In this document: positions 32,142-43,785 of the stretch, one piece after another
How the letters are laid out: each line of letters opens with the position of its first letter
Position numbering within the stretch: position 1 is the stretch's first letter
From: Cerioporus squamosus
Lineage: Eukaryota > Basidiomycota > Agaricomycetes > Polyporales > Polyporaceae
NCBI GenBank assembly: GCA_022592435.1
Contig: JABYQS010000015.1
Location: forward strand, 369,081-433,080
Length of the DNA: 64,000 nucleotides
Direction: 5' to 3'
Notes under the pieces: model-generated
Told to the model about the DNA's origin: nothing
What the model saw: only the letters and a program-made list of their open reading frames with translations
The model's database searches: none
Program-made: the position numbers and the translations under genes

Positions 32142-34336
32142 CTACCAGAAACCATCACCGTCGAGCCTAGCGTCCCCGTATTCCGGGAGCTCCTTGGGAT
32201 CCGGATCCTCGGTGAACCGGTACCTAACTGTATGCGCGCTGTCAGTACGAAGAGCAACCAAGGAGAACGCGGCACTTACGGAGACTGTGGTCGCCGGCGT
32301 CATATGCGTAGCCGAAGAACATCTCGTCGTGGGGCGCCATGTCAGGCCAGTTGTGGCGGCCATCTCCATAATCTTCATCCTCCTCGCTATCATAGTCGTC
32401 GTCGTCATCGACCGCCGGACGAGAAGTTGGCTTGGTCTCCTCCGGTTCGTACTTTGCCCAACCCGGGATGCGTGCTGGACGGTAGCCGTGCGTATACCCA
32501 AGACGGTCCAAGTAGTCGCACTCGGTAGTCGCCCAGAGCGCGTTCCGCTTCGCGTCCCAAGAGAATGCATGTACGATGGTGTTCCCCGTTCCAAGCTCGT
32601 ACACTGCGGCGCCAGCGCGGACGTCCCACACCTTGATGTTCTGCGAGCGCGAGCCGGTGGAAAATAGCACTAACAAAGTCCATCAGCATGGGAATCACAT
32701 CGCTGGATGCGAGACTTGAGGCTAACCTGGTACGCCGTCCGGGTGTATCAACTCCACCGTCATGCAGAACTCCTTGCACCTCCCGTGGTCGAAGGTCATC
32801 ACCGGGAGTGGGTGGCGCACATCGAACAGTCGCGCATATCCATCGCCGCCTGCAGTTGCGAAGACATTCGGGTCGCCCGCACTCACCGAGAACTGTTGGA
32901 CGTGCCCTCCGTGTCCGAGGAACCGCATTGCCTTCTTCCCGCCATGCTCCAAGTCGAGCACGAAGCAACCATAATGTCCTTGAGTCCTCTTCCCGCTCTC
33001 GCCCACGAGCATGCGACCGGTGGGTTCGTGGTGCTGCCATGTCCCTGGAGCGATGAGATGCCCGACGTCTCTGTCCAGATTGACGACCGTCGTCGGCTCA
33101 CTGCCAGTGGAAAGCTCGATCTCGTCGAACTCGTTCTCCCTCCACGAGTGCTCCGTGTCGAATTTGCCCCTGCCGACACGCTTGCCGCCCTTGTGCGTCG
33201 CCAGACGGTCGATATCCCATATAGCGACACTTCCAATACCTGCGCGCGCGATGCGCCCACCAGGAAGAGCAGCGATGGGGCCGGTGTACGCTTTGCTGTT
33301 CAGTGTGTGGACGTTCTTACCGCGGGCTGGCGCCCAGTCTCCGAACTTGACGTCACCCGCGTGTCCGTAGTAGAACGTTTTGATGCGATGCGTGTCGGCG
33401 ACGAGTGTCAGCTTGTGTACTGCGTCCATCGAAACTGCATACGCGATCTCCGAAAGCCCGGGCTCCAGGACCATACTGGTGAAGTGCCTGTGTGCCCAAG
33501 TCTCTGCGTCGCCGTCTTCTGAGTTTGGAGTTGAGCGTGTCTCCCTGTCGCCACCCTTGCCCTCGTCCAGCAAGAAGACCGTCAAGGTTGGATCACGGTA
33601 TTTCCAGCCAGCCTGGCCAATCACGGCGAGAGCGGAAGAGTCGGAAGAGATGGCGGCGTCGATCGGGCAGTTGACGGAGTCTGCGGAGACCTCGCATCGC
33701 GCTTGCAGAATGGTTTGTGCGAGCGGGGTGGCGTTTGTAGCAGATACAGTAACTCCGTCGCGGAAGCGCGACAGACGCGTTGACTTGGGGTGCGGGGAAT
33801 GCGATACAGTCCAGGCAGTCGGCAAGAACGAAGGTTCCTCGGGTGTGTCCCGCGCTCCTGCACAATAAGCTCCTAGCCAGAAACCAGTGATTTAGACAAG
33901 TGAACTTACGGCTTGAACCTCCCAAAAAGAAGTTTTCTACCATCTGTACCACGGACGACACATTCGCAAATCCTGGTAGACAAGAGGGTCAGCTGGGACG
34001 AAGCCATTGCACATATTCCGAGAACATGCAATGCGTACCGAGTCCCTGCATAGGATCCTCAACGGGCCCAACTCCGGGAGCATGCGCGAAAGATGGTAAA
34101 AAGTCGATCTTGCCATCGCCGTAAGCCCAGTGGATGGCACGATCAGAGATCTCTCCAGCTTTGTCGACTATATCTGCCAGTTCAGGAGCGCTGCTCGCTT
34201 CAGCCTCGCGTACGACAGCTGCTACGTCCTTCAGCAGATTCGCGAGTGCGTCCTTCTTGCCCTTTCGATTGTACGCAGCGACACTTTTGGCGAGAGCGTC
34301 CAAGCGGTCGGAATAGGAGGGGCCAAGCGTGCTCAT
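32142..34336 (-). CDS. WD40-like paralog B, intact
   Basis: Five exons (34039-34336, 33910-33972, 32727-33857, 32280-32669, 32142-32227), all in phase, give 655 residues. The N-terminus is a ~100 residue helical piece (VVREAEASSAPELADIVDKA). The propeller region has KSTRLSRFRDGV, SVAIWDIDRL, DGYARLFDVRHPLPVMTFD, IKVWDVRAGAAVYELGTG and LWATTECDYLDRLGY, then an acidic loop (DDDDDYDSEEDEDYGDG) and the C-terminal signature FGYAYDAGDHSL plus YRFTEDPDPKELPEYG. The exon pattern is the same as in paralog A, so the two arose by duplication. Function is unknown; this copy is the only one of the three for which every exon join was confirmed in frame without an insertion. Confidence 0.85.
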
Positions 34337-35272
34337 CGGTTTGTCTGATGTCAGAATCGCCGTCGACCAGTGGGAAGTCAAGCAGAAGAAAGAAGACTGT
34401 GAAGAAAACTGGACAGGAAGAACTCTGCGCTGCAGGCTTTGGAGGAGTTCGGCGACGCACCTGCGACTCACGAGCAACTCACGAGCTTCAGGGCAGGGCG
34501 ACGACGCGCCTGTCACAGTTGTGACAGATCGCGTCAGGACGCGTCCTGCGCGTTCGACTCGACTCGAAGTCTTGAACTGCGAGAACTGCTCTGACTTGTT
34601 GCAAGCTTGACTTGACCAGATGAAGGTCGAACATATGGCGAGCTTTCGTGGAGATGTTCGCCGACATGGTCCTCCGAGTCTAGGGCTCCGAGTCGGACTA
34701 GTGGCAATGCGAACGAGATCAGCTGCCACACCTCGTAGAGGTCGAGTCGGAGCCTCATTAGCTTCGTAAAACGGTATGTGCTTCACATTTTCAGAGCCTT
34801 TGCTGCCCTTGCTGACATCCCAGACTGCCGTTTCTAGATCTTATCCCTGGGATCGGGATCACTGACAACTGCTGATTTCTGACCACGACGGAGAGGAAGA
34901 GCACCATGGACGGTGGCTTCCAGGTTAACTGTGAACTGTATCGAAAGACAGGTAGCTTTGATGTTTATCTCAAAAATGGAGGACCTATGTGTGCTTTAAC
35001 AGTTTCGGCAGGATATGTACAGTCGAGGGGTGCAGCGCCCGCCGCTTGGACCTGACAAACGGTTCCGAGGTCAGTCTACGCTTGGACTTCGCGTCAAACT
35101 AACTTTTGAGTTAAACCCCTGAACTCAATGCAAGCATATGCTTAGCTGAAGCTCAATGCGCTCTCCTTCTGGCTACTTAACAGGGAAGAGATGTGCGTTC
35201 AGTCCGTCAGCTCACCTCCTCGCGCATCTTCTCGCCCTCCCGTCCTCCTTTCCTCTGCAAATTTCCGTTGAA
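34337..35272. other. Divergent intergenic region
   Basis: 936 bp containing the promoters of WD40-like gene B and the small gene at 35273. A CT-rich leader (TTCTCGCCCTCCCGTCCTCC) precedes the latter. No repeat or further gene seen. Confidence 0.4.
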
Positions 35273-35801
35273 ATGGACTCCAAGAAAAAGATTGAAGACA
35301 AGGACAAGCAAGACATTATTGACTTCTGCAACTATCATTGCGAGCCGGTTTCCCTATCGGAGCTCTTCAACCCCAACGCGCGGTGGGGTACGTCTGAGCT
35401 CGTGACATTCTACGGCGATGATCACGGCTTCCGGAAGCACCACTTTGGTACAGTGCTTGTACCCCTTGGAAACGTGAGTACTCATCCTTACTTATCGACC
35501 GTCTACGTCGCGGCTCATCCGTTTTCCTAGTCGGGTCGGAAGGCCAGGGCTGAATTCCGTTGGAGGAAGACTAAAGGAGAACTTGCACTCTCACTTGCGG
35601 CAACCATCTTTGGTACCTATAAGGTGAGATATCCTGTGAGAGTCCAGGAGTACACCGCTAACTGGGGTATAGAAGCACGGCCTCAACGCAAACGAACTCT
35701 TTCGACGCCAACGATTGCGCCAGCTATATCGTCTGAATAACGAGGAATATTTCGAGCTACTTCTTGAGGACACGCCAGCGCGACCAGGTGTAAGGTGGTA
35801 A
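35273..35801 (+). CDS. Small conserved-looking protein, unknown
   Basis: Three exons (35273-35473, 35531-35623, 35673-35801), each a whole number of codons, give 140 residues. It is charged throughout: MDSKKKIEDKDKQDIIDFCN, then LVTFYGDDHGFRKHHFGTV, and a C-terminal KHGLNANELFRRQRLRQLYR followed by NEEYFELLLEDTP. No signal peptide or membrane segment. The clean exon phases and standard sites (GTGAGT, GTGAGA) support a real gene. Family not recognised. Confidence 0.65.
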
Positions 35802-36436
35802 TTGTTGGGTACGACATCTTGCCAGTATCCCTAAGGTGTCATTGATTCTTCTCCCGCCGTTCATATCCAGCTATGTATAGTATAGGCAGTGTATCATGTG
35901 TACATATCTACGTGTAAGTCGTTACAACCACCCTCCGGCCAGCCTATGTTTGCTCTCAGCTAAACCAGTGCGTACTAGTTGTGTCGCCTTGAGGCCTGTC
36001 TCTTGAGGTTGGTACGTTCGTTATCGAGATTTGGCGCTTCTTGCGTCCCGCTCGCCTGGATCCCGCGGGAATGCTCCGGGGCTGTCTGTACCTTGCCTCT
36101 CACCACCATTCACCTGATATGAACTTCACCGCATGTCCAGCTCCCTGCAGCACTTCTCTCCAGCACGATTTGGGCTCTGTGGCGCGTACCAAGGCAGCCA
36201 ATCCAACGACAACTGAGTACTGAAAGGGTCTCACTCGCGCCTGACTGACATTCGTTGGTCGCGAACTACCTGATGTGCCTCTGGGACGATGGTGGTTCAA
36301 GGCAACATGCGCTCCGCCAAAAAAAAAGAAAGGGTCTCACTCTCGGCTATCGGGCTCAGGCGCTTCTTGCTGGTGCCAGCGCTGCTCTCGTGCTAACGAT
36401 CCTCAGCTAGTCTGCTGCCTGCATTCTCCACTACCC
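35802..36436. other. Intergenic, no gene recognised
   Basis: 635 bp; an A-run (GCCAAAAAAAAAGAAAGGG) near 36318 and no coding signal. Confidence 0.4.
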
Positions 36437-38416
36437 ATGTCTATCACCTTAGATTTCATCTGCGTAAAGTGGAAGTCGCGCATAGCTGGATTTGACCGTA
36501 CCTTTGTCGACGTCAGTATGCCCCTCACCCGCATCAAGTATGCTATAGCACTAGCTGACAACTCGTGCATCGTCATGGACAGGACATCGTACAGAAGGCT
36601 TGCATACACTTTCGTCTCTGCTCGCATCATGATGCATATGTTCTTCTCGGAGACGTAGATGGTAGTGAGCTTGAGCTTACGGACGACACTCTCAAGTACC
36701 TACTACCCAATCGTGCAACTGTGACGCTGTCCGATCGAGTGCCGCACGTGTGTCACTCGGACGGGGACTCAAAACAACGCGTCAAGCAGGACGCGAAGCC
36801 TGTCTCGGTTTCCAGTAAGCCGCAGGTGTCGGCCAGGTATGTCCTCGGTGGCCTCGACCGTGCTCACAAACTGACACGTGTCCGACAAGCTCTCTCGTTG
36901 AACGCACAGGTTCGACTCGTCGGATTGAATCCAGCACATCTGGTCTAGTATACGCGCAGTTTTGCCCTGGTAGTGATGGTCCACTCAGATCACACCCTGG
37001 CGGATCGGGCGATGTCAACACTTCGCGGGACTCACGTCAGAAGACTCCGGGGCCGCCGCACAGGCTCGCTTCCGCTACAAATCCCCCTCCTGAGCGAGAG
37101 ATTACCGTATTCGTCAAAAGGTAAGTCAAGCAGCTGATATCATGTCGGAGCCGAATCACTGATGCACAAGTGGTTAGTCCTGCTGGCAAAGTATTCGTTA
37201 TGTACCTCGAGGCCAGGGATACGGTCGACGTTCTGAGAGATAGGGTTTACCTTGAATGTGGCATATCCCCCGAGAATCAACAACTCTTCTGTGCTCGAAG
37301 GCAGCTGGAGCATGAGGATCGCACTCTCGTCCACTATGGTATCAGGGATGAAAGCATCATCGACTGCATCTTCCGAGGGCCAGTGACTCCACCTGAGGGA
37401 AAGATCACTGTCTTCGCCAAAACGTCAGCACGGTACAGTGTTGCACATATAACGGGAATTCTACTCATGCAATGCTGTTTAGTCTCACTGGCAAGACGAT
37501 CACTGTCCATGTCGAGGCCGGGGATACGATAGACACCCTGAAAGATAAGGTGTACAGTCAAGATGGTGAACCCCCGACGTATAACCGACTCATTTTCTGC
37601 GGGAAGACGCTGGAGAGTGGCTGCACGCTCGGGGACTACAGAATCTTTCATGGAGCCGTGGTCCACCTTGTCCAGAGGCTTCGCGGTGATAAACCAGTCA
37701 TTTATCTCTTCCCGCCCGAGGCCCTACCCAGTGCGATTGTCTCCGTTTGCCTTGTTCCGCAATGGTCGTTCTCGCACGTTTATCCTCTCTCACAGGTCGA
37801 AACCCTAGAGAGCGGCAAGGAGAGAATTACGTGGTCCGTCTCGGCCGACGTCGATGGTACGCTTGTCGAGAAGTACACAGGCCTCGAGCTATCCTACCTC
37901 TTCTGGGAGGCGCTCTCAAACGGCGATGCCACTCCTTCGAGGCCTCCTGTCAGCCCGGAACCCGAAGCGCAAGACATGGTCGAGCACTTCGACCCGTCCT
38001 GCCCGTCGCTAGAGCCTATTTCTCCAACTGCCGTCTTGCTTCCCTTCACGGAGCTCCTCCCATACCTCGATCGCGTCCTCCAGAGTCTTACGCTCCACAC
38101 TTCCGCTCGCAACGACTTCATCACCTACTGGCTGCCCGCGCTCTCAAAACAGCCGTACGTCGCGCTGCGCTTCCTCCCACAGGCATCGTACGAACGTGCG
38201 GCCGAGCTCGAGGTCTCTCCTGCTCCAGACGTCGTGACCCGCGTGTTCATGCTCTTCCGAGGTGTCGCTGCGGAGGACGCGGAGTCTGACATCTGGAAGC
38301 CGGCGCGAGACCGCGCTGGAGAAGTAGACTGGCCGAGCGTCGTCGGCGTTCAGGCGGACGCCTTGGATAAGGACCGTTTCAGGGTGTTGGAATGGGGCGG
38401 CATGGAGGTGTTGTAG
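36437..38416 (+). CDS. Tandem ubiquitin-like domains fused to KPVIYLF domain, copy 1
   Basis: The N-terminal piece (MSITLDFICVKWKSRIAGF, joined to DIVQKACIHFRLCSHHDAYV and LLGDVDGSELELTDDTLKYL) looks like a PB1/ubiquitin-type fold. A Ser/Pro linker leads to two ubiquitin-like domains: first ITVFVKR...GKVFVMYLEARDTVDVLRDR, then GKTITVHVEAGDTIDTLKDK with RLIFCGKTLESGCTLGDYRI, plainly ubiquitin-derived. The second ends RLRGD, directly followed by KPVIYLFPPEAL, the start of a ~240 residue conserved domain (ITWSVSADVDGTLVEKYTGL, LSYLFWEAL, NDFITYWLPALSK, PDVVTRVFMLFRGV) ending LEWGGMEVL. The domain's job is unknown. At least five exons; the joins near 36960-37080 are less sure. Confidence 0.75.
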
Positions 38417-39371
38417 ATGCGGCTGCATTGGCAGAACGAGTCGGTGAAGAGCGACCACTGGCACCGCTAATAACAGGACTTCTCTATGGTTACTATTTCG
38501 TACTTGTGTCCGTTATGCCTTCGGAAATGCGCAACTGCAAGTCGCCCAAACCGTGGTCTCCGTGGTGGTCTCGTCCACCAGTCCGTGTTGCGTCCGAGGG
38601 GTGCTACGGGATGCGACTCGAAGTGCAGTGGGCGAATGCGGGAGGTCCAAACCTCCCCGGCTCCCAGCGCTCAAAGTTCCACTGGAACGACAGAAGGAAG
38701 CGTCAGCAAGTGTCACTCATGTTTGTGTCGCTGATGCCGCAGACAGGCGAAGTGTATACGCACCGGGACTGCAGCTGAGGGCGATGACCCCGTCGTAGCT
38801 GTTGTCTACGTAGAGGAGTGGGTTGGTCGAGCAGCGATGCGACAGGTGAGACGTCCGGTCAGTCTCGAATGCTAGCAACGGAGAGGGGGGGCGGGTGAGC
38901 CCGACAGAGAGGTCGAGACTTTGCACGACGAGGCCCAGCTTATGGTTGAACAGGTCAGGTGGACGCGAGTGTGGTTGGCATGGAAGAGGAGGCATGGGAT
39001 GCGACCGATTCACGGCGTAGGAGTAGGGCTCCATATACCTAGACCCGATCGAGTTCGTGCAATGGCTTAATGCAACGTAGGACGATGTCCCGGTTCAGGT
39101 CACGCAAAGGTGATCGTCGAAACTGTGGACAGGAAGTGGTATCTTACAAACTGCGCGGTATACATACATGGGTGATCTACAGAGATCCGAACGCGACACG
39201 CCTATCTCGAGATGAGTGTCGGCAAAGATGAGGGAGGTCAATGGAGAATACGCACGAGTCACTGCACGGGGCCGACAGTCTAAGTGAACTGACGTATTGG
39301 GGTGCATGGTGAAGCTGGAGAGAGACCGGGTGTCAGGTAAGCACACATATACATGGGATGCAGACGTACCG
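38417..39371. other. Convergent 3' region, no gene recognised
   Basis: 955 bp between two 3' ends; short open frames only, no repeat seen. Confidence 0.4.
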
Positions 39372-39845
39372 TCACCACGATGGGATGCGATACCACATCG
39401 GCTTCTGCTCCCCAAGATCCAAGAGCTTCCTCACGCCTTCCACATCCTCCGGCGCGATCTTGGTAGAGAGCATTGCCTGAGAGCTGTTGTCCTTGAGGAC
39501 GAGTAGCCACCTGCCATTCGCTCCGCTCATGAGAACGAGTCGGCGGCGCAGATTCGGACGGGGGATGCGGGGGAACTGCTTGTAGACCATGGTCGGGATC
39601 ATGTCGGCCGTGGCAGCGAACACGCTGTCGATCTCTTCATCAGCCTCCTTCGGATTCATGCTCGAGAGCACCTCCGGTCCGTAAGCTTCGTCGTAGTAGA
39701 CTTTGGTCCAATGGCGGAGGCACTCTTCGTCTAGGATGAACCCATATGCACAGTTCGGGGGTGTATGAGCGACTATCTTCGCAGCACGTCTAGGGGGCGC
39801 GCAGGTCGAAGACGGGGAGCGGGAAGACGAAGCAGTGGCATGCAT
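39372..39845 (-). CDS. Unknown 157-residue protein, single exon
   Basis: Open frame with Ser/Ala/Pro-rich start (MHATASSSRSPSSTCAPPRR) followed by a structured-looking part: YGFILDEECLRHWTKVYYDE, IDSVFAATADMIPTMVYKQF and RRLVLMSGANGRWLLVLKDN. An in-frame ATG at 39923 would add 26 residues, but a CTTATAGG box read on this strand at 39910-39917 lies between the two starts, which favours 39845. No signal peptide or known motif. Family not recognised. Confidence 0.55.
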   Translation of the reverse strand: MHATASSSRSPSSTCAPPRRAAKIVAHTPPNCAYGFILDEECLRHWTKVYYDEAYGPEVLSSMNPKEADEEIDSVFAATADMIPTMVYKQFPRIPRPNLRRRLVLMSGANGRWLLVLKDNSSQAMLSTKIAPEDVEGVRKLLDLGEQKPMWYRIPSW

Positions 39846-40231
39846 GTCGAACAACGGATTCGTCAAGGTGGTGGTACTTGAGGGTGGTCGCTGGAAGGGG
39901 CGTGCGAGCCTATAAGGTAGCATGTTGGGATTCGCTTATGTAATCGATCGAGGCGCCCTCCCCGCATTGTACCATGATGCTTCAAGCTTGTCGGAACCCA
40001 GGCCCGGGACAAAGCTCCTCAAGTTGGCGGAATCATGCTTTTGTTTTGCTTTTGTTCTTGCAAAGATCCACAATTGTTCTCTCCCCCGCCCTCGGAACTG
40101 CTTAGGTAATCCTCATCTATTGTTCGCTGCGACCTGCAGTCCAAGGACTGTCGAGTCTCATTGTTGTCCTCCATCATAAGTACGACGAGCTCGCGCATTT
40201 GGATCCCAACTCCCTTTCGCCAGTAGCCACC

Positions 40232-41782
40232 ATGGCTCCTTCACTCCGTGACTTCGTTACTCCCACTCACGTCAAGGACCTTGTCGCCTCGACCTGGTCC
40301 AGCTACTATAATCCCCGTAACTTGGAGAGCGACGGCTACACTTGCTTCATGGACAGCATGGCCAAATTGGTTAAAAAGATCTTCACCCGGGCGGGTGGTA
40401 CCTTGGCCGTTCGGCAGCAACACAACCTCTGGCTCACGAAGGAGGCGGTAAACCCGTTGAAGCTCCCTAAAGATGAGGGCGAAGCCGCATTTCCTGATGG
40501 ATATAGCGACACAGAAGAAGGTGAGTACTCGTCGGTGCATGATGTAGCCCATCCCCTCATGATGTCGTGTACAGTACATGCCGGCGAGCCGCGCAGGTCG
40601 ATACGCTTGAAGTCGCAGAAAGCGGCTGTAGATTCAGACCTCGCCGCCAAGGTGAAGAGGCGACTGGAAGAATACAACAAGACATTCCAGCGGGGAGTGG
40701 CGTCTGGCAGTGGTCACGGTGCGGATCATGAGATAGGTATGTCAACTGCCGCCTTTCCTTGACTTGGCTGACGATATCTTGGGCATGCAGTAGACCAAGA
40801 GGATGATGCTCAGGCCGCCGACCCATATGACGGCACGAACACTAACCACCAGGGCGACGACGGGCCAGGAGAGGCCTCGAGCTCTCGGCACGTGGTGGGA
40901 CAGGCAGACATCGGACACGCGGCTGAGGAGCATCCAGGCAACCAACAAACTGCGGAACACGACTCGGAAGACCCTGATCTTGGGGAAGGTGAGTAGTGCC
41001 AAGGGTGAGGAAGTACTGACCCTTGGCTAATTCAGTTGGACGTAGACATCGCGGGTGACTTCGGTAACGTGTCCATGGAAACGAGAGCCACCGTCCCCAA
41101 TAGCAAGGGGCAGGACAACTTCCCCGACGCAACCATCTCTCACACATGCGTCATGCAGATGGAGGATCCAGGCGACCCCGACGCCCGCTTTGCTTGGGAC
41201 GCTCGTCTGCATCGGAAGGTCATCCATCAATGTTTCCTCGCCGTCGTCGAGCTTAAGCGGAACCCGAGCCGCTGTCTGCGCGACGAGGCCCTTGAAAGGG
41301 AGAGGCAACGGCTGCTTGAGCTCGCAGAGGCGGAGTTGCTCTACTACATCGCCACCCAATTGCACCGCGATAAACAAGCATCAGCCATCATCGCAATCTC
41401 TGGTGCTGGGATGTGGTGGCGATGGGCGCAGTTCAGCCGAGCTGAGGCCGTACCCCTCCGCTTCTGGACCGAGGCCCCTATCCTCACTCGAAAGGAGGAG
41501 AACGACTATAAGTATCAGGTCACACAGATGGTGAAGAAGTTCCACTCGGCGCCCATCAACTACATCGGGACTGAGAAGTCCGACGCCGAATGGACGAAGC
41601 TGCGGAAGGACGCTCTGATTCCCATCCTCGAGGCACATACCGTGGACTATCCGACATCGGTTCCTCCCCCGCGCCCGGTGCGCCAGTTCACCGTTGGGAA
41701 GGCGACCAGTTTGCCTGCCAAGAACACAGCGCGGAGCTCAGGTTCGAAGCCGCTGTCCACTCAGAGGCGTTCGAGGCGGTGA
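40232..41782 (+). CDS. Unknown protein with acidic linker
   Basis: Four exons can be followed: 40232-40520, a second from ~40575 to ~40737, a third from ~40792 to ~40989, and a last from ~41045 to the stop at 41780-41782. The start has a perfect context, CCACCATGG. The N-terminus reads MAPSLRDFVTPTHVKDLVAS; the centre is acidic and polar (HDSEDPDLGE); the C-terminal half is helical (RLLELAEAELLYYIATQLHR, MWWRWAQFSRAEAVPLRFW) and ends in a basic tail, TQRRSRR, that could be a nuclear signal. No known domain was recognised. The acceptor of the last exon is uncertain (CGTAG fits the phase). Confidence 0.6.
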
Positions 41783-41910
41783 GTGATGGCAACGGGTCGT
41801 CGGTCGTCTCATATATGATGTAGTATGTACCTTCTGTAATAGTCTGTAGTATACTTGATTGTACGATCGTGAAGTTCTGCATATGCGGTGGCGAATTAAC
41901 TTGACGACTA

Positions 41911-43453
41911 CTACACAACCTCCATACCTCCCCACTCCAAGACACGGAAGCGATTCATGTCGAGCGCCCTCGGAGTGACACCTACGACGTCTACCCAGTT
42001 AACGCGCCCAGCGCGCTCGTGAGCCTCACACCACTCCCCAATCTCATCTTCAGCAACACCCCGGAAGAGCATGAACACGCGCGTAACGACATCCGGCGCG
42101 GGGATGACCTCGAGCGCCGCTGCGCGTTCGTACGCTGCCTGCGGAAGGAAGCGCATGGCAACGTATGGCTTCTTGGAGAGCGCGGGGAGCCAATACGCGA
42201 TGAAGTCGTTCCGCGCGGCAACGTGCAGAGTGAGGCTCTTGAGGACGGAGTCGAGGTACGGGAGGAGGTGTGTAAAGGGGAGAATAACGGCGGTAGGTGA
42301 GCTTGGCTCGAGAGACGGCAGCGCTGGATCGAAGTGTTCGACAGCAGTCGTAACGCCGTTGAGTGCGACGGGGCTGAGAGGCGGGCTCGGCCGGGCGTCG
42401 ACCTTGGAGAGCGCTTCCCAGAAGAGGTAGCTCAGCTCGAGCCCGGTGCTCTTCTCGACGAGGGCGCCGCTCGGGCTAGCAGAGACCGACCAGGTGACAG
42501 TATGCTTACCGTCTGCAAGCGACTTGATGTCGCTCACAGGGTAGATATGGCTGAAGTTCCACTGGGGTACCAGGCGTACGGAGACCGTGACATCAGGAAT
42601 GGAAGTCGGAGGGAAGAGGTAGATAACAGGCTTTCCTCCTCTTTGCGGCAAAGTGACATATAGGAAGTCATTCTGGTGCACTCCGAGTTGACCAAGGGTG
42701 CGATTGTCGCAAAGAGGCGGTCGACCCAAGGCGCCCCACTTGAGAACCTGGTGATCGGGTGGAATGCCTTCCTTGTCCTGCACCTTGAGCTTGATGCTGT
42801 ATAGCGTTTCGTGCTCGTACACCACTAATGAGATGTGTTTCCCCGTTAGCCTAGAAATTGTTGCGTAAGTGGCGGTTATTCCCAAGTTGTCGGACTGACT
42901 GACGTTCTGACAACGAAGTTCATCTTGTTCCCTGTCTTCTCTCCCACAGACATGTGTCCTAAACGCAGTGGTCTGGTTTCGCAATGTAGAGATTGACACT
43001 TGCATTCACAGAGGTACGGGTTCGCTGTAATCTTCAGTTAGGGGGACACATGTCACGCACTGAGTTGGGTGACGCACCGGAGGCCTGCCCCTGCGTTCCT
43101 ACTCCTCCCCGATTCTGCTCTGAATCAGATATCTTCGAGAGCTTGAGAACTTCTTTCTCTCGCCACGTCTTCAGGATATCGTCTGTTACCTCAAGCTCGT
43201 CGCCATCGAAATTGCCAAGGAGCGTGTACTGCTCTTCGACGGCGCCAAGTCGAAATTGCCTACAGGCCTTCTTGATCACATCCTGTAAGTTTCGCATCAG
43301 TAATAGCGGAAGTTACAGGTGCCTCACGCTGACCTCGACATCGTTAGTATTTACGAGCATTGCCATCCGCTTTCCGAACGCAACTCGCAGCCTGCCGGCG
43401 GGTCTCCCTGATGACTCGGTGCCGGAAAATGTATCGGTACCATTGTGTGTCAT
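41911..43453 (-). CDS. Ubiquitin-like/KPVIYLF protein, copy 2
   Basis: The start at 43453 opens a short exon (MTHNGTDTFSGTESSGRPAG to NTNDVEV), joined to VIKKACRQFRLGAVEEQYTL and LLGNFDGDELEVTDDILKTW. One ubiquitin-like domain follows (GKHISLVVYEHETLYSIKLK, then KVQDKEGIPPDHQ, an almost exact ubiquitin signature) and ends QRGG, directly followed by KPVIYLFPPTSI. The C-terminal domain is the same as in copies 1 and 3 (VTWSVSASPSGALVEKSTGL, NDFIAYWLPALSKKPYVAM, LEWGGMEVV). An RGG junction before a fused domain is what deubiquitinases cut in ubiquitin-ribosomal protein precursors; that release happens here is inference. Divergent from copy 3. Confidence 0.75.
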
Positions 43454-43785
43454 AGTATCGTCAAGAGTCCTGACACCGCAACGTTGAGCTCGACTACTCG
43501 ATGGAGGTGAGAGGAGGGCTGAGGAGGGATGCGTCGGTTACTGCCAGTTACTGCCCAGTGCTGAGGCTAGTAGCGCCAAGAAAGCCGCTGGTGAACGTCA
43601 CGGACGGGATCAGTCACACACACGTGATGTTCCATAACACCGTGTCCGAGTCGCGCCGAGCGCTGTCGCAGTCAGCCTTAACCGTCATCTTCTTCTGCCT
43701 TGGGCTCCTCCAACCTCATCTTCTCCTAAGTCTCTGGACCCCCCTCAAAGATCGGATCCTAGTGACGGCTCCTGGGACTCAGAAG
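43454..43785. promoter_or_regulatory. Divergent promoter region of copies 2 and 3
   Basis: 332 bp between the opposite start codons of two family members; CT-rich near 43690-43740, no TATA box seen. Likely shared regulation. Confidence 0.4.
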